Below are positions 18,034 to 27,493 of a DNA stretch of 64,000 nt, piece after piece (positions within the stretch are counted from its first letter, which is position 1; each line of letters opens with the position of its first letter). Source of the stretch: Bdellovibrio sp. GT3 (GTDB lineage Bacteria; Bdellovibrionota; Bdellovibrionia; Bdellovibrionales; Bdellovibrionaceae); contig NZ_JBBNAD010000001.1 of the NCBI RefSeq assembly GCF_037996765.1, forward strand, positions 141,543-205,542. The letters run 5' to 3'. A program made the position numbers and the translations under genes. A model generated the notes under the pieces. It had not been told where the DNA came from. It ran no database searches and saw only the letters and a program-made list of their open reading frames with translations.

Positions 18034-19610
18034 GAAAACTACTACTACTCTTGATTGCAACAAGTATGGTTATGCCCGTTATGGGTGATGCGCAGACATC
18101 TCGCCAAGCACCTGCAAAACGTCCAACGACTGCACGTCCAGCGGCTCCTCGCAAAGCGCAGCCGCCGAATGCAAAAGCTCAGCTTGCCCGCGCATTGCAA
18201 ATGGCCCAAAACGGTCAGTATGCAGCAGCAGCAAATAACCTGTTCACATTGGCTCGTAAACCTGAGTTGGCAGCAGAGCGTCCGCAAATTAAGTACATTC
18301 TGGGAACTATGTTGATGCAGTTGAAGCTGTATCAAACAGCAGCTTTCCAATTCGTTGATGTGATCCGCTCCGGCAGCCCACGTTATTCAAAACCTGCGAT
18401 TGAAAAACTTTCGATTGTGGCCGACGGCCTGGGTGACGATACCATTCTGAATTACGCGATCTCTCGTGTGGATTTGAATGCCATTCCGGCAAGTCAAAAA
18501 GACATGGTTTATTTCCGTCTTGGGGAAATCCAGCGTCGTAATAAGGATTATGCCAAGGCGATTGATATGTTCAGCCGCGTTGGTGCAAACAGCTCATACT
18601 TCTATCAGGCCACGTACAACCGCGGGCTTTGTGAACTAGAGGCCAATGAAGTTCCACAGGCAATCACAGTTTTCCAAAACATGATTGATGGCCGTGCGTC
18701 CGCTCCGGTGACTGATACCAATAAGGTTCAGGCTCAGTTGGCTTTGGCACGTGCTTACTATCAGAAGAAAGACTGGGATGCGGCGATCGAGGCATACTCT
18801 TCAGTACCTCGTGATACGCTGGCTTGGCATGATGCGATTTTTGAACAATCCTGGGCGATGTTGCGTTCAGCGCGCTTCCGTTCAGCGATGAGTAATTTCC
18901 AAACTCTCCACTCGGCATATTACGAAGACTTTTATATGCCGGAGAGTTTACTTTTACGCGCCATCGTTTACCTCTACATCTGTAAGTACGACGAGATGGA
19001 GAAGGTTTTGAATCTGTTTGAGTCCACTTATGGACCGATCCGTTCCAAAATCGGTAACTTCATCAAGAGCACAAACGACAATATGTACTACTATCAGGAG
19101 CTTGAAAAAGCGAAAGTCATCAAGACGACTGATAAATCCGCGAATCTTCATCTTCCATACATTGTTCTTAGAAACATCATGGATCAGGGTGACGTGAAGC
19201 GTGCGATGAACTACCTGGCTCGATTGAACCAGGAAAAAACGCGCGTGGAAGGCAGCCCGACATTCCGTGCATCAGCTTTGGGTCAGTATTCTTTAAAAAT
19301 CCTGGCAAATCGCTCCAAGAACACGAAGCTGGCAATCGGCGATATGATGAAAGTGCACTTGTTGAACATGCGCACAGAGCTTCATGACCTGTATGAGCAA
19401 TCTGGCTTCATCCGTTACGAAATGATCAACGGAAGAAAAGAAAGCGTTAAAAAGAAAATTGCTGGTAAAGACCTTGGTGAACAAATTGACGACAACGTGA
19501 ACCGTAAGTTCTACGTCGAAAATGGGTTCCAATACTATCCGTTCCAAGGCGAGTTCTGGTTGGATGAAATCGGTAACTACCACTATCTGGGCAAACAAAG
19601 TTGCGAGTAG
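18030..19610 (+). CDS. Periplasmic TPR protein, GltC-like
   Basis: The product has 526 residues. A signal peptide (cleaved near residue 22, MGDAQ) is followed by a basic Pro/Ala/Arg linker (25-50). TPR-type helix pairs fill most of the rest, for example the segments around MVYFRLGEIQRRNKDYAKAI and ALARAYYQKKDWDAAIEAY. The C-terminal 150 residues are not clearly TPR. It follows the two barrels and overlaps the end of the second by four bases. The order barrel-barrel-TPR matches Myxococcus gltA-gltB-gltC, hence the tentative name. Its likely role is a periplasmic scaffold tied to the outer membrane. Confidence 0.75.
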   Translation: MRKLLLLLIATSMVMPVMGDAQTSRQAPAKRPTTARPAAPRKAQPPNAKAQLARALQMAQNGQYAAAANNLFTLARKPELAAERPQIKYILGTMLMQLKLYQTAAFQFVDVIRSGSPRYSKPAIEKLSIVADGLGDDTILNYAISRVDLNAIPASQKDMVYFRLGEIQRRNKDYAKAIDMFSRVGANSSYFYQATYNRGLCELEANEVPQAITVFQNMIDGRASAPVTDTNKVQAQLALARAYYQKKDWDAAIEAYSSVPRDTLAWHDAIFEQSWAMLRSARFRSAMSNFQTLHSAYYEDFYMPESLLLRAIVYLYICKYDEMEKVLNLFESTYGPIRSKIGNFIKSTNDNMYYYQELEKAKVIKTTDKSANLHLPYIVLRNIMDQGDVKRAMNYLARLNQEKTRVEGSPTFRASALGQYSLKILANRSKNTKLAIGDMMKVHLLNMRTELHDLYEQSGFIRYEMINGRKESVKKKIAGKDLGEQIDDNVNRKFYVENGFQYYPFQGEFWLDEIGNYHYLGKQSCE

Positions 19611-19615
19611 GAATT

Positions 19616-22600
19616 ATGAAATTTAACAGGCATAAACTTCTGGTCACAAGTTTAATAACTGCATTGGTTGCGGGCTCTGTAGCCCCAGTCCATGCAGCTC
19701 CTCCGAAAAAAGGGAAGAAGGCGGCCCCTGCCAAACCTACGGCAGCTCCGTCTTCGGCTCAATCCCGTGCAAGAACGGTCGGGGAGTTGTTGGCACAAGC
19801 TGATCGCGAGAATGCCAAGGCCAAGAAGGATTCCACGGCGCTTCCAACTGCAAATCTGGGATTTGCGGCTCAGGCGAACCAAGTGAACCTGAGTGCGGTA
19901 AAACCGCCTCGCTCTTCTGAGATCATGCAGGCTCGCAGCAAGGGCGACCAAAAAGCTCAGTACGAGAAAATCCTGGATCAGCAGATTCAAGAGCTTTATA
20001 AACTGACCCAAAGATTCAAAACAAGTCCGAACCGTGGTGAGCTGTGGCTGCGCCTGGCGGAACTCTATGTTGAAAAAGCCAGTATCGTGGATTCCCGCAA
20101 GCAGGATGAGTACGATGCAAAACTACGTGCTTTCCAGGAAAAGAAAACCAACCGCAAGCCGGTTCTGGAGCTTGCTGAGGCACGTGACTACAATCGTAAA
20201 GCCGTTCAATTGTACGAATGGTTCCAGCGTGACTTTCCAAAAGATTCCAAAATGCCTCAGGCGTTATTCTTCCTTGGATACAACTACTTCGAATTGGGCG
20301 ACGTAAAAAAAGGTGCTCAGTACTACGAGGATTTGACCAAGAAGTATCCAAAGTCCGCGTTCGTGGGGGAAGCTCACTTCGCCTTGGGTGAATACTATTT
20401 TGAGAATGAGAAATGGTCGGATGCTTATCGTGAATATACTTTCCTGATTAAGCAAAAAAGACACCGTTTGCACACTTTCGCGATGTATAAAGGCGGCTGG
20501 TGTTTGTTCCGTCTTGGAAAAGTACAGCAAGGTTTGGCGTATCTTGAATACATCATTAAAAGCAGCCGTCAGGAAGAGGCTGAACAGGTGGCGGGTAAAG
20601 CCGTCAATCGCACTCGCCTTGAAGGTGAGGCAATGCGTGACCTGGTCGTGTTCTATGCTGAAGGTGGTGATCCTGCCAATGCCGCGAACTATTTCGATGG
20701 TTTGATCGGTCAGGGTAGTGATCAGTATCTGGAAAGACTGGCATATCAGTACCAGGCTCGTGGAAACAAAGAAGCGTCCCGCGAAATCTTTAAGCTGTTG
20801 ATTGCTCGTAATCCGACTTCGCCAAAATCTTTCGAGTTCCAGTACCAAATCGTACAGAACTTCTTCTATGCCAAGAACACAACTCGTTTCAAAGACGAAT
20901 TGTATGGCTGGGTGAAAGACTACGGCAAAGGCAGCGACTGGTTTGCGGCTAATAACAAGAACAAAGAGTTGATGGACAGTTCATATAAATTACGTGAAAC
21001 AACATTGCGTAACTATATTTTGCAACAACATCAAACAGCGCAAAACTCCCGTGCCCAGTTCTCGCAAACTCAGGCCAACGAGGGTTATAAGCTTTATCTA
21101 TCTGAGTTCACTGATTCTCCGTCTATTGGTGATATGCACTTCTACTACGGGGAGTTGCTATACGATATGCAACGTTACGACGAAGCTTACGCGCAATACC
21201 AATGGGTTGCTGAAAAAGCTCCGACGAGCAAATTCTATGCAAAAGCCGCTCAGAACTTGATTTTGTCAGTGGAAAAAACAATTCCGACAGACGCCGAAAT
21301 GCAGAAGCGTGTTGGGAACTCCCTGGATCCGGTTCCATTGGATCCAAAAGTGGAGCGCTTTATCAAAGCTGGCAGCTGGTATGCAGCGAAGTTCCCGCAG
21401 TCTGAAAAGACTCCGGAGATCAAATTCCGTATTGGTCGTCTTTACTATCAATCGAATCACTTCGATGAAGCGGTTAAAGTATTCCGCGACATCGTTAAGA
21501 ACAATCCCAAATCCAAGTACGCGGAATACTCTGCGAACTTGATCCTGGATGTGTATAACCTGAAAAAGGACTATGCGGGTCTGGAGAAAGTCGGAGCAGA
21601 AATGCTTGCGGTTCCATCCATTGCAGCATCGCCAGTGGGTAAAGATATCAAAGGGGTTATGGAAAAAGCCTCTTTCAAAAAGGGTCAGGATCTGGAAGGG
21701 CAAAAGAAATTTGCGGAGTCCGCGCAAGCATACGAAGGATTTGCGAAAACAAATCCGGGATCCAATCTGGCGACGACGGCAATGTACAATGCTGGTATCA
21801 ATTACGAGCGCGCCGGCCAAAACGGCATGGCTATTGCCGCATATAAAGGCATTTTGTCATCCAAGGATCCAGAGGCTGAAAAGCTAAAACCTAAAGTTCG
21901 CAGATTCCTGGCAAAACAGTATCAGGATTCAGCGCAGTTTGAAGAGGCAGCCAAGCTTTACAAACAACTTGCTTTGGAAGCACCGAAAGATCCGTTGTCT
22001 CCGAACATGATGTTTAATGCTGCAGTATTGTACGATGCTTTGGGTCGCAGTGATGAGGCTATCCGCGCATACACTGAGTTCACGAAAATGAACAAGAAAC
22101 GCAGTGAAAACGTGGAAGTCCTTTATAGCATCGCGACGATCCATCGTAAGGCGGATCAAAAAGGTGCGGCAATTCGCAACTATATGGAATATGTCGAAAC
22201 TGGTGGTCGTGATCAGGAAAAAGTGGTCGAGAGTGCTTATTGGGTTTACGAGCTGTCCAAAGAAGTGGGTGCGATCACTCGCTCCAAAGAATGGGCTGGC
22301 AAAGTTGTATCGATCCAAAGACGTTTTGCTCCTAACAAAAAAGGCCCGGGCGCTTCTTACGCTGCCAAGCTGAAGTTTGCGGATGCAATGACGACGTTTA
22401 AGGAAATGCGCTCAATCAACTTCCCGGCGAACCCTGCCAAGCAAAAAGCTGCGGCTGACAGAAAGATTGGTTTGTTGACAAAGCTTTCCGGTGAGCTGGT
22501 GGATGTGATCAAGTACGACAGTGCCGAGGAGATTATCAGTTCTTTGGCGCTATTGGGTGATGCCAATACAAACATGGCTCAGGCGATCACAAACGCACCA

Positions 22601-22849
22601 TTGCCTGGTGGTTTGAATCCAGAAGAAACGAAGCAGTACAAGGCGGGCGTCGAAAAATTCGCGGAACCTTTTGTGGGTAAAGCGAAGGACTCTTACAAGG
22701 CCTGCGTGGATCGTGCATGGGAACTTGAAGCATATAATGATGCTTACCGTGCCGCCCTGGACTACATGAGCAAAGTGGACCCGGTTAACTACTACAACGG
22801 TGGTGAAGTCGGCTCTGAACTTCGTCTGGTGAATTGGATGGGTCAATAA
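19616..22849 (+). CDS. Large periplasmic TPR protein, GltD/AgmU-like
   Basis: The product has 1077 residues from ATG 19616; an earlier TTG is less likely because AGGA sits before this ATG. A signal peptide ends near residue 25 (VHAAP), followed by a Lys/Ala/Pro linker. At least ten TPR units follow, for example around LFFLGYNYFELGDVKKGAQY, AHFALGEYYFENEKWSDAY and IKFRIGRLYYQSNHFDEAV. Long periplasmic TPR proteins of this size are part of the Myxococcus Glt machine (GltD, also called AgmU). Its stop overlaps the start of the next gene by one base. The assignment rests on architecture and neighbours. Confidence 0.75.
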   Translation: MKFNRHKLLVTSLITALVAGSVAPVHAAPPKKGKKAAPAKPTAAPSSAQSRARTVGELLAQADRENAKAKKDSTALPTANLGFAAQANQVNLSAVKPPRSSEIMQARSKGDQKAQYEKILDQQIQELYKLTQRFKTSPNRGELWLRLAELYVEKASIVDSRKQDEYDAKLRAFQEKKTNRKPVLELAEARDYNRKAVQLYEWFQRDFPKDSKMPQALFFLGYNYFELGDVKKGAQYYEDLTKKYPKSAFVGEAHFALGEYYFENEKWSDAYREYTFLIKQKRHRLHTFAMYKGGWCLFRLGKVQQGLAYLEYIIKSSRQEEAEQVAGKAVNRTRLEGEAMRDLVVFYAEGGDPANAANYFDGLIGQGSDQYLERLAYQYQARGNKEASREIFKLLIARNPTSPKSFEFQYQIVQNFFYAKNTTRFKDELYGWVKDYGKGSDWFAANNKNKELMDSSYKLRETTLRNYILQQHQTAQNSRAQFSQTQANEGYKLYLSEFTDSPSIGDMHFYYGELLYDMQRYDEAYAQYQWVAEKAPTSKFYAKAAQNLILSVEKTIPTDAEMQKRVGNSLDPVPLDPKVERFIKAGSWYAAKFPQSEKTPEIKFRIGRLYYQSNHFDEAVKVFRDIVKNNPKSKYAEYSANLILDVYNLKKDYAGLEKVGAEMLAVPSIAASPVGKDIKGVMEKASFKKGQDLEGQKKFAESAQAYEGFAKTNPGSNLATTAMYNAGINYERAGQNGMAIAAYKGILSSKDPEAEKLKPKVRRFLAKQYQDSAQFEEAAKLYKQLALEAPKDPLSPNMMFNAAVLYDALGRSDEAIRAYTEFTKMNKKRSENVEVLYSIATIHRKADQKGAAIRNYMEYVETGGRDQEKVVESAYWVYELSKEVGAITRSKEWAGKVVSIQRRFAPNKKGPGASYAAKLKFADAMTTFKEMRSINFPANPAKQKAAADRKIGLLTKLSGELVDVIKYDSAEEIISSLALLGDANTNMAQAITNAPLPGGLNPEETKQYKAGVEKFAEPFVGKAKDSYKACVDRAWELEAYNDAYRAALDYMSKVDPVNYYNGGEVGSELRLVNWMGQ

Positions 22850-23703
22850 TGAAAAAGTATCTATTGTTAACAGTTCTATTTATTGCCGCATGTTCTTCCA
22901 CTCCGAAATCCAACGAGAGTTCAGAAGACATGATGGGTATGGACAGCGTGGCAGATGCTCCAATGCCGGAAGCTCCGGCTGCGGAAAAAGCGCCAGAGCC
23001 AGAGCCGGAAGCTCCGAAAGCGGCTCCTGTCGCATCCTCTCAGTACTCGAATTTAAATTCTGCGATTAAATCCCAGAATGACGAGGGGATCTATCGTGCG
23101 GCCACGGATATTCTGGCACAAAATGGCAACGATGCCCGTGCTCTGAATGCCCTGGCGATGTACCACTTCAAAAAGAGTCGTTTTGATCTGTCCCGCTATC
23201 TGTTGAGCAAAGCCATCGGTGCAAATCCGAATATGGCCGAGCTTTACTCAAATTTGGGTGTGGTCCAGTTGGCGCAGAATGAAAGACGTGAGGCGATCAA
23301 ATCCTTCAAGAAAGCTCTTTCAATCAATTCGATGGAGCCTGTTGCTTCTGCAAACGTAGGTTCCATTTACGTCCAGGAGAAAGACTATAAAAAAGCTCTT
23401 TTGACTCTGGAAGTTGCTTACAGTCGTGGTGTGAAAGATCCACGAGTGATGAACAATTATGCAGTGGCATTAACTGCTACAGGCAGTTACGACAAAGCCG
23501 CCGACCTATACAAGAAAGTCGTCAAAGAGGACAGCAACAACCGTGAGGCGATGCTGAACTACGCTATTCTTCTTGTCGACAAAATGGAAAAATATAAGGA
23601 CGGTCTGGACGTTATCAGCAGACTAAAGTTCGTGGGTGGACCGGCAGGGTCGAGTAATAAAATAAATGCTTTGGAGAACAAGGCCAAAGCAGGTTTAAAA
23701 TAA
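22849..23703 (+). CDS. TPR lipoprotein, GltE-like
   Basis: The product has 284 residues. The signal peptide ends in a lipobox (FIAACSS, Cys near residue 15), so the mature protein is lipid-anchored. A Pro/Glu/Ala-rich linker (30-65) is followed by about five TPR units between residues 70 and 260 (ALAMYHFKKSRFDLSRYLL, LYSNLGVVQLAQNERREAI and similar). Its place directly after the large TPR gene and before a CglF-like gene suggests an equivalent of the Myxococcus TPR lipoprotein GltE (AglT). Start ATG 22849 was chosen because it gives a complete lipoprotein signal. Confidence 0.78.
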   Translation: MKKYLLLTVLFIAACSSTPKSNESSEDMMGMDSVADAPMPEAPAAEKAPEPEPEAPKAAPVASSQYSNLNSAIKSQNDEGIYRAATDILAQNGNDARALNALAMYHFKKSRFDLSRYLLSKAIGANPNMAELYSNLGVVQLAQNERREAIKSFKKALSINSMEPVASANVGSIYVQEKDYKKALLTLEVAYSRGVKDPRVMNNYAVALTATGSYDKAADLYKKVVKEDSNNREAMLNYAILLVDKMEKYKDGLDVISRLKFVGGPAGSSNKINALENKAKAGLK

Positions 23704-23726
23704 GTTAATCCTCGAGGGAGTGAACC

Positions 23727-23996
23727 ATGTTGCGAGTAATAAAATACATATCTTTGCTTGGAATCATATCCATGGCTTGCAATTTTGCTTACGCACAAGA
23801 TGCTAAGAAAGAGCGTAAAGCAACACTGAACTTCGAAGATGAATTGGTTGAAGGGGGCACTCAAAAACCAGAGTTGTCCTATCTCTTCCAAAAGAAAAAT
23901 TTCAATTATAAAAGATTGATCAAGTTAAGGGAAAACTTCATTCCTGAGATGAGAAAATCAGCAGAAGACATTCAGCGAGTTCGAGGTAGTAATTGA
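23727..23996 (+). CDS. Small exported protein, CglF-like
   Basis: The product has 89 residues. The signal peptide spans residues 1-24 and ends at AYAQ-D. The mature part has a short pattern of the CglF family: a basic start, then LNFEDELVEGG, and LIKLRENFIPEMRKS near the end. CglF is a small envelope protein needed for A-motility in Myxococcus. The ribosome-binding site is strong (GGGAG). Its TGA stop overlaps the TTG start of the next gene, so the two are coupled. Confidence 0.7.
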   Translation: MLRVIKYISLLGIISMACNFAYAQDAKKERKATLNFEDELVEGGTQKPELSYLFQKKNFNYKRLIKLRENFIPEMRKSAEDIQRVRGSN

Positions 23997-26224
23997 GATC
24001 GCCGTTAATATTCAGAATCTTTAAGGATAACCAACTTATTGGAGTGAAGCAGTTCGATCAGGATCAGATCGTAATTGGTCACTCTGAGGAAGTTCATGTC
24101 GACCTGGATGGTGACGGAGTTTCTCCGATTCACTGTTTGTTGGAGAGACGTGATGCCGGATACTATATCTGTGACTTGGGATCCCAAACCGGAACATTCA
24201 AAAATGGCCAGGCCATTCTTGATGAAAGCATTACTTCAGGCGATGAAGTGAATGTAGGTCCGTTCAAAATTGTATTCTTTCTTGGAGTGCCAAAACCAAA
24301 AGGTCCGCCTCCAGGCGAAGTGAAAATGGAAGATGCTGCGGCAGTTCCGGTTCCACCGGTTGAACCGCCAGTCGCGCCAGCTGTGATGGCTGCTCCGCCA
24401 CCAGCTCCAGTAGCAACTGAGACGGTGACTGTGGCTCCTGTCGCTCCTCCTCCAGTGGAACCACCGGCAGCTCAAAAAGCTGAACCTGTTGCACCTCCAC
24501 CACCAGCGGCTGAGAAAAAAGAAGAAGTTAAAGTTGCGATTCCAACTGTAATGCCGGTGATTGATGAAAAAGCACCAGCAGCTCCGGTTGTGACTGCGGC
24601 AGCTCCAGCGGCGACGCCATCTCGTCCGGAGATCCGTCCCGGTAAAGTTTCTTTCAAGAAAGACAAAAAGAAAAAAACCTTTGCTCCTCCAAGTGAGGTA
24701 AAGGATTTGAAATCTTATTTGAAGCCGGGCAAAGGCCCAACGGTTCAGGTTATCGTTGCTTGGAAAGAGCGCGTACTGAATACGTATAACTTCAAAGGCA
24801 ATCAGCCGGTCAGAGTGAACCTGGGTGAGGATAAACCTGACAGCATTGCGCTGCCAGAAGGTATTCTGCCAAAGGGCTTCCAAATTCTGGACATGGCGGG
24901 TGGTCTGAAAGTTAATACCACTGCCGAAACCAAAATCGAACTAATCGGTGCGACAGGTTCTGTCAGTGTCGAGGAATTGGAAAAATCAGGGCGCGCGCAA
25001 AAAGCCGGCGCTGGTTATTCCGTTCGCGTTGATCAAAACGAAATGCTTTGCCTGACATTGCCAGGTGGAATGATTGAACTTTACGTTCGTTTCGTTCCTC
25101 AGGCTCCGATTGTGCCTATCACGAACGTGATGCTATCCGGTTCTGAATTGACTGGATTGGTGATGTCGATGGTTATCGTCGGATTGCTTGCGCTGTATAT
25201 CTCCGCAACAACACCGGATGACTGGGAAGAAAATAAGCAAGAGGACGTGCAGCGTATTGCTCAGGTTATTTTTGACAAGACGCCAACGCCTCCGCCAAAG
25301 CCGACTCCTGAGCCGAAGCCGCCAGAGCCGTCTCCGACTCCGGTACAACAACCAACTCCGACACCAACTCCAAGAAAAGTTGTCGTGTCTGACAAGGACA
25401 AAACGGCTCAACAGAAAAAGCCCGAGAACAAACCTCAGTTGGCGCAAAAAGCCCAGACTGCGGCTCGCGCAAGCGAAGTGGCGCCTAAAGAAACCAAAGA
25501 TCGTACTAAGAAGTTCACTTCCACTCGCCAGGGTGGCGCAGTGAAAATGGGTGAAACTGCCAGTGCGAATGCTCAGTCCAAGAACAAGGATCTGTCCAAA
25601 GTGGGTCTGTTCAGCGCTTTCGGTGGCGGCGGTAACCGTGGTTCCATCGACAAAGCTTACTCCGGTCAGGGCGAAGTTTTGGGTATGGCCGATCGTGCAA
25701 CCGGTACTTCCGGTATGAATGAAAACAGAGCGGGTGATGATCTTGGTTCGAAATTCAAAGACTCTGGTGCCGGTGGTAAAGGTACTGCGACTCAAGGTAT
25801 CGCAGGTATCGGAACCAAGGGTCGTGGGTCAGGCCAATCAGCTTACGGTGCTTCGGAAGGTTTCGGTTCGAAATCCCAAGTGGCAATCGAAGGCGGCGGT
25901 ATGGAAGAGTCGTTTGACGGTACCATCGATAAAGAGGCTATCCGTCGTGTGATTCGTGCCAAGCTTCACGAAGTTAAGAGCTGCTACGAAAGAGCACTTA
26001 ACACTGTTGCGAAAGGCACTCGTTTAGAGGGTAAAGTGATCCTGGGCTGGGAAATCGTGGCACAAGGTCAGGCTCGTAACGTGGTGGTGAAGAGTTCTTC
26101 TCTTGGTAACAAACAAGTGGAGAATTGTATCAGAGATCGTTTGGCAAGTTGGACATTCCCGGAACCTCCAGCAGGTCTCGTGGCAGTGATCGAAGCTTAT
26201 CCATTCGTTCTGAACCAACAGTAG
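23993..26224 (+). CDS. FHA- and TonB-domain transducer, GltG-like
   Basis: The product has 743 residues starting at TTG 23993 (AGGTAG upstream). Residues 1-95 are an FHA domain (IVIGHSEEV, PIHCLLERR, GSQTGTFKNG). A long Pro/Ala/Val-rich linker (100-215) leads to a second cytoplasmic region. A membrane segment lies near residues 388-408. A Pro-Thr-Lys spacer (425-470) and a Gly/Ser-rich region precede a C-terminal domain with a TonB-like AgmX/PglI fold (KLHEVKSCYERAL, GKVILGWEIV, NCIRDRLASWTFPEP). This matches the Myxococcus GltG/GltJ design: phospho-signal input in the cytoplasm and force transfer in the periplasm. The motor genes follow 50 bases later. Confidence 0.82.
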   Translation: MRSPLIFRIFKDNQLIGVKQFDQDQIVIGHSEEVHVDLDGDGVSPIHCLLERRDAGYYICDLGSQTGTFKNGQAILDESITSGDEVNVGPFKIVFFLGVPKPKGPPPGEVKMEDAAAVPVPPVEPPVAPAVMAAPPPAPVATETVTVAPVAPPPVEPPAAQKAEPVAPPPPAAEKKEEVKVAIPTVMPVIDEKAPAAPVVTAAAPAATPSRPEIRPGKVSFKKDKKKKTFAPPSEVKDLKSYLKPGKGPTVQVIVAWKERVLNTYNFKGNQPVRVNLGEDKPDSIALPEGILPKGFQILDMAGGLKVNTTAETKIELIGATGSVSVEELEKSGRAQKAGAGYSVRVDQNEMLCLTLPGGMIELYVRFVPQAPIVPITNVMLSGSELTGLVMSMVIVGLLALYISATTPDDWEENKQEDVQRIAQVIFDKTPTPPPKPTPEPKPPEPSPTPVQQPTPTPTPRKVVVSDKDKTAQQKKPENKPQLAQKAQTAARASEVAPKETKDRTKKFTSTRQGGAVKMGETASANAQSKNKDLSKVGLFSAFGGGGNRGSIDKAYSGQGEVLGMADRATGTSGMNENRAGDDLGSKFKDSGAGGKGTATQGIAGIGTKGRGSGQSAYGASEGFGSKSQVAIEGGGMEESFDGTIDKEAIRRVIRAKLHEVKSCYERALNTVAKGTRLEGKVILGWEIVAQGQARNVVVKSSSLGNKQVENCIRDRLASWTFPEPPAGLVAVIEAYPFVLNQQ

Positions 26225-26273
26225 ATTTTAAAGTAAAAGAATTAAATAAGTTACTCTAATAGGAGGAGTTTCC

Positions 26274-26990
26274 GTGAACCCAACAGACGCAGCAGCAGCA
26301 GCAACAAACGCAGCAACTAACGTAGCAGTGCAAGTTGCAACCGGTGATAATATGAATTTCATTCAACGTGCCTTCCATGAGGGTGGATTCGTGATGTACA
26401 TCATTGCGGCAATCTTCATCATGTCGATCATGGTTATCGTTGACCGTATTATGAAGTTGAAAAACTTGAACGTGGATAAAAAAGAATTCACGGATCAGAT
26501 TTTCCGCATGGTGGTGGCAGGCGATCTTCGCCAGGCTATTTCTTATTGCGACGCTCGCCCAGCAGCTTTGACGAACACAGTTAAAGCCGGTCTTGTGCAA
26601 GCAATGAACAAACGCCCGGATGAAGAAATCCAAGTGGCGATGGATGCAGCAGTTATGAGAGAGATGCCAAAAGTTGAGGGTTGGGTTTCCTTCCTTGCAG
26701 TTTTCGGTAATATCGCCGTTCTTGCGGGTCTATTGGGTACGATCGTAGGTATGATCGGGTCATTTAAGGCCGTGGCGGTTGCGGATCCTGCGACTAAATC
26801 CATCGAACTTTCAAAAGGTATCTCGCATGCCCTGAACTGTACGGCATTCGGTCTTTTGGTTTCGATTCTTTGTATCGTTGCTTACGGTTTGTTCCAGCAT
26901 CGTATTCAAAAAACTGAGAACGAAGTTGTTGAAACCAGCATGAGTCTTTTGAATCTGGTTGTAGCAAACAGAGAAAAAATCAGAGATTAA
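26274..26990 (+). CDS. MotA/TolQ/ExbB proton channel, AglR-like
   Basis: The product has 238 residues, starting at GTG with a very strong AGGAGG site. The N-terminus is an Ala-rich exposed tail (gca-repeat codons). Membrane segment 1 lies at about residues 38-58. A cytoplasmic part follows, then two segments near 143-163 and 187-207, with the family pattern LAGLLGTIVGMIGSF. Such proteins form the stator ring that passes protons with ExbD-type partners. The gene lies after the GltG-like transducer and before two ExbD-type genes, as in the AglRQS motor that powers Myxococcus gliding. Confidence 0.88.
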   Translation: MNPTDAAAAATNAATNVAVQVATGDNMNFIQRAFHEGGFVMYIIAAIFIMSIMVIVDRIMKLKNLNVDKKEFTDQIFRMVVAGDLRQAISYCDARPAALTNTVKAGLVQAMNKRPDEEIQVAMDAAVMREMPKVEGWVSFLAVFGNIAVLAGLLGTIVGMIGSFKAVAVADPATKSIELSKGISHALNCTAFGLLVSILCIVAYGLFQHRIQKTENEVVETSMSLLNLVVANREKIRD

Positions 26991-27016
26991 TTTTTTTGAG
27001 AGTTTAGAGGTTTAGC

Positions 27017-27493
27017 ATGGCTCACATAGAAGAGGGTGGCAAAGGCGGCAGGGCGAAGAATATCGAGTTGAATCTCGTGCCTGTCATTGACTTGATGAGC
27101 GTACTTATTACGTTCCTCTTGATCTCCGCCGTTTGGACTCAAATCTCTATGATTCAAATTGGTAGTTCCTTGTACGGTAAGAAATCCGACACTCAGCCAA
27201 ATCCGACTCCTCCGCCAAATGCGGATGTGGTGTTGAAGGTGGACGTGAAGCCTGTTGGTTATGTTTTAACTGTTGGGAAACAAGTCATCAGTCTTCCGAT
27301 GCAAGCGGGACAATTTGACGATGCGGGCCTCATTGCGCAACTTCAAAGAGTTAAACAAATCTATCCAGAAAAAGTGGATGCAATCCTGACGATGGCAGAT
27401 GATCTGCCATACGAGCAATTGATCAAAGCAATGGATAATTGCCTGATCTCAGGATTTAGTGCGATTTCAGTCGCAACAGGAGCGCCTCAATAA
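27017..27493 (+). CDS. ExbD/TolR-type stator protein, AglS/AglQ-like
   Basis: The product has 158 residues. A cytoplasmic start of about 20 residues precedes one membrane segment (LVPVIDLMSVLITFLLIS) that carries the Asp conserved for proton binding in ExbD/TolR/MotB-type proteins. A periplasmic domain of about 110 residues follows. It overlaps the next gene by one base. With the ExbB-type gene it completes one motor unit. Two ExbD-type genes in a row is the AglQ/AglS arrangement of Myxococcus. Which is which cannot be told here. Confidence 0.87.
   Translation: MAHIEEGGKGGRAKNIELNLVPVIDLMSVLITFLLISAVWTQISMIQIGSSLYGKKSDTQPNPTPPPNADVVLKVDVKPVGYVLTVGKQVISLPMQAGQFDDAGLIAQLQRVKQIYPEKVDAILTMADDLPYEQLIKAMDNCLISGFSAISVATGAPQ

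Noticed and set aside
24236..24883. 215-codon minus frame rich in Trp/Arg/Phe
   Set aside because: It is the reverse reading of the Pro/Ala-rich linker codons of the FHA-TonB transducer, which explains its odd composition.
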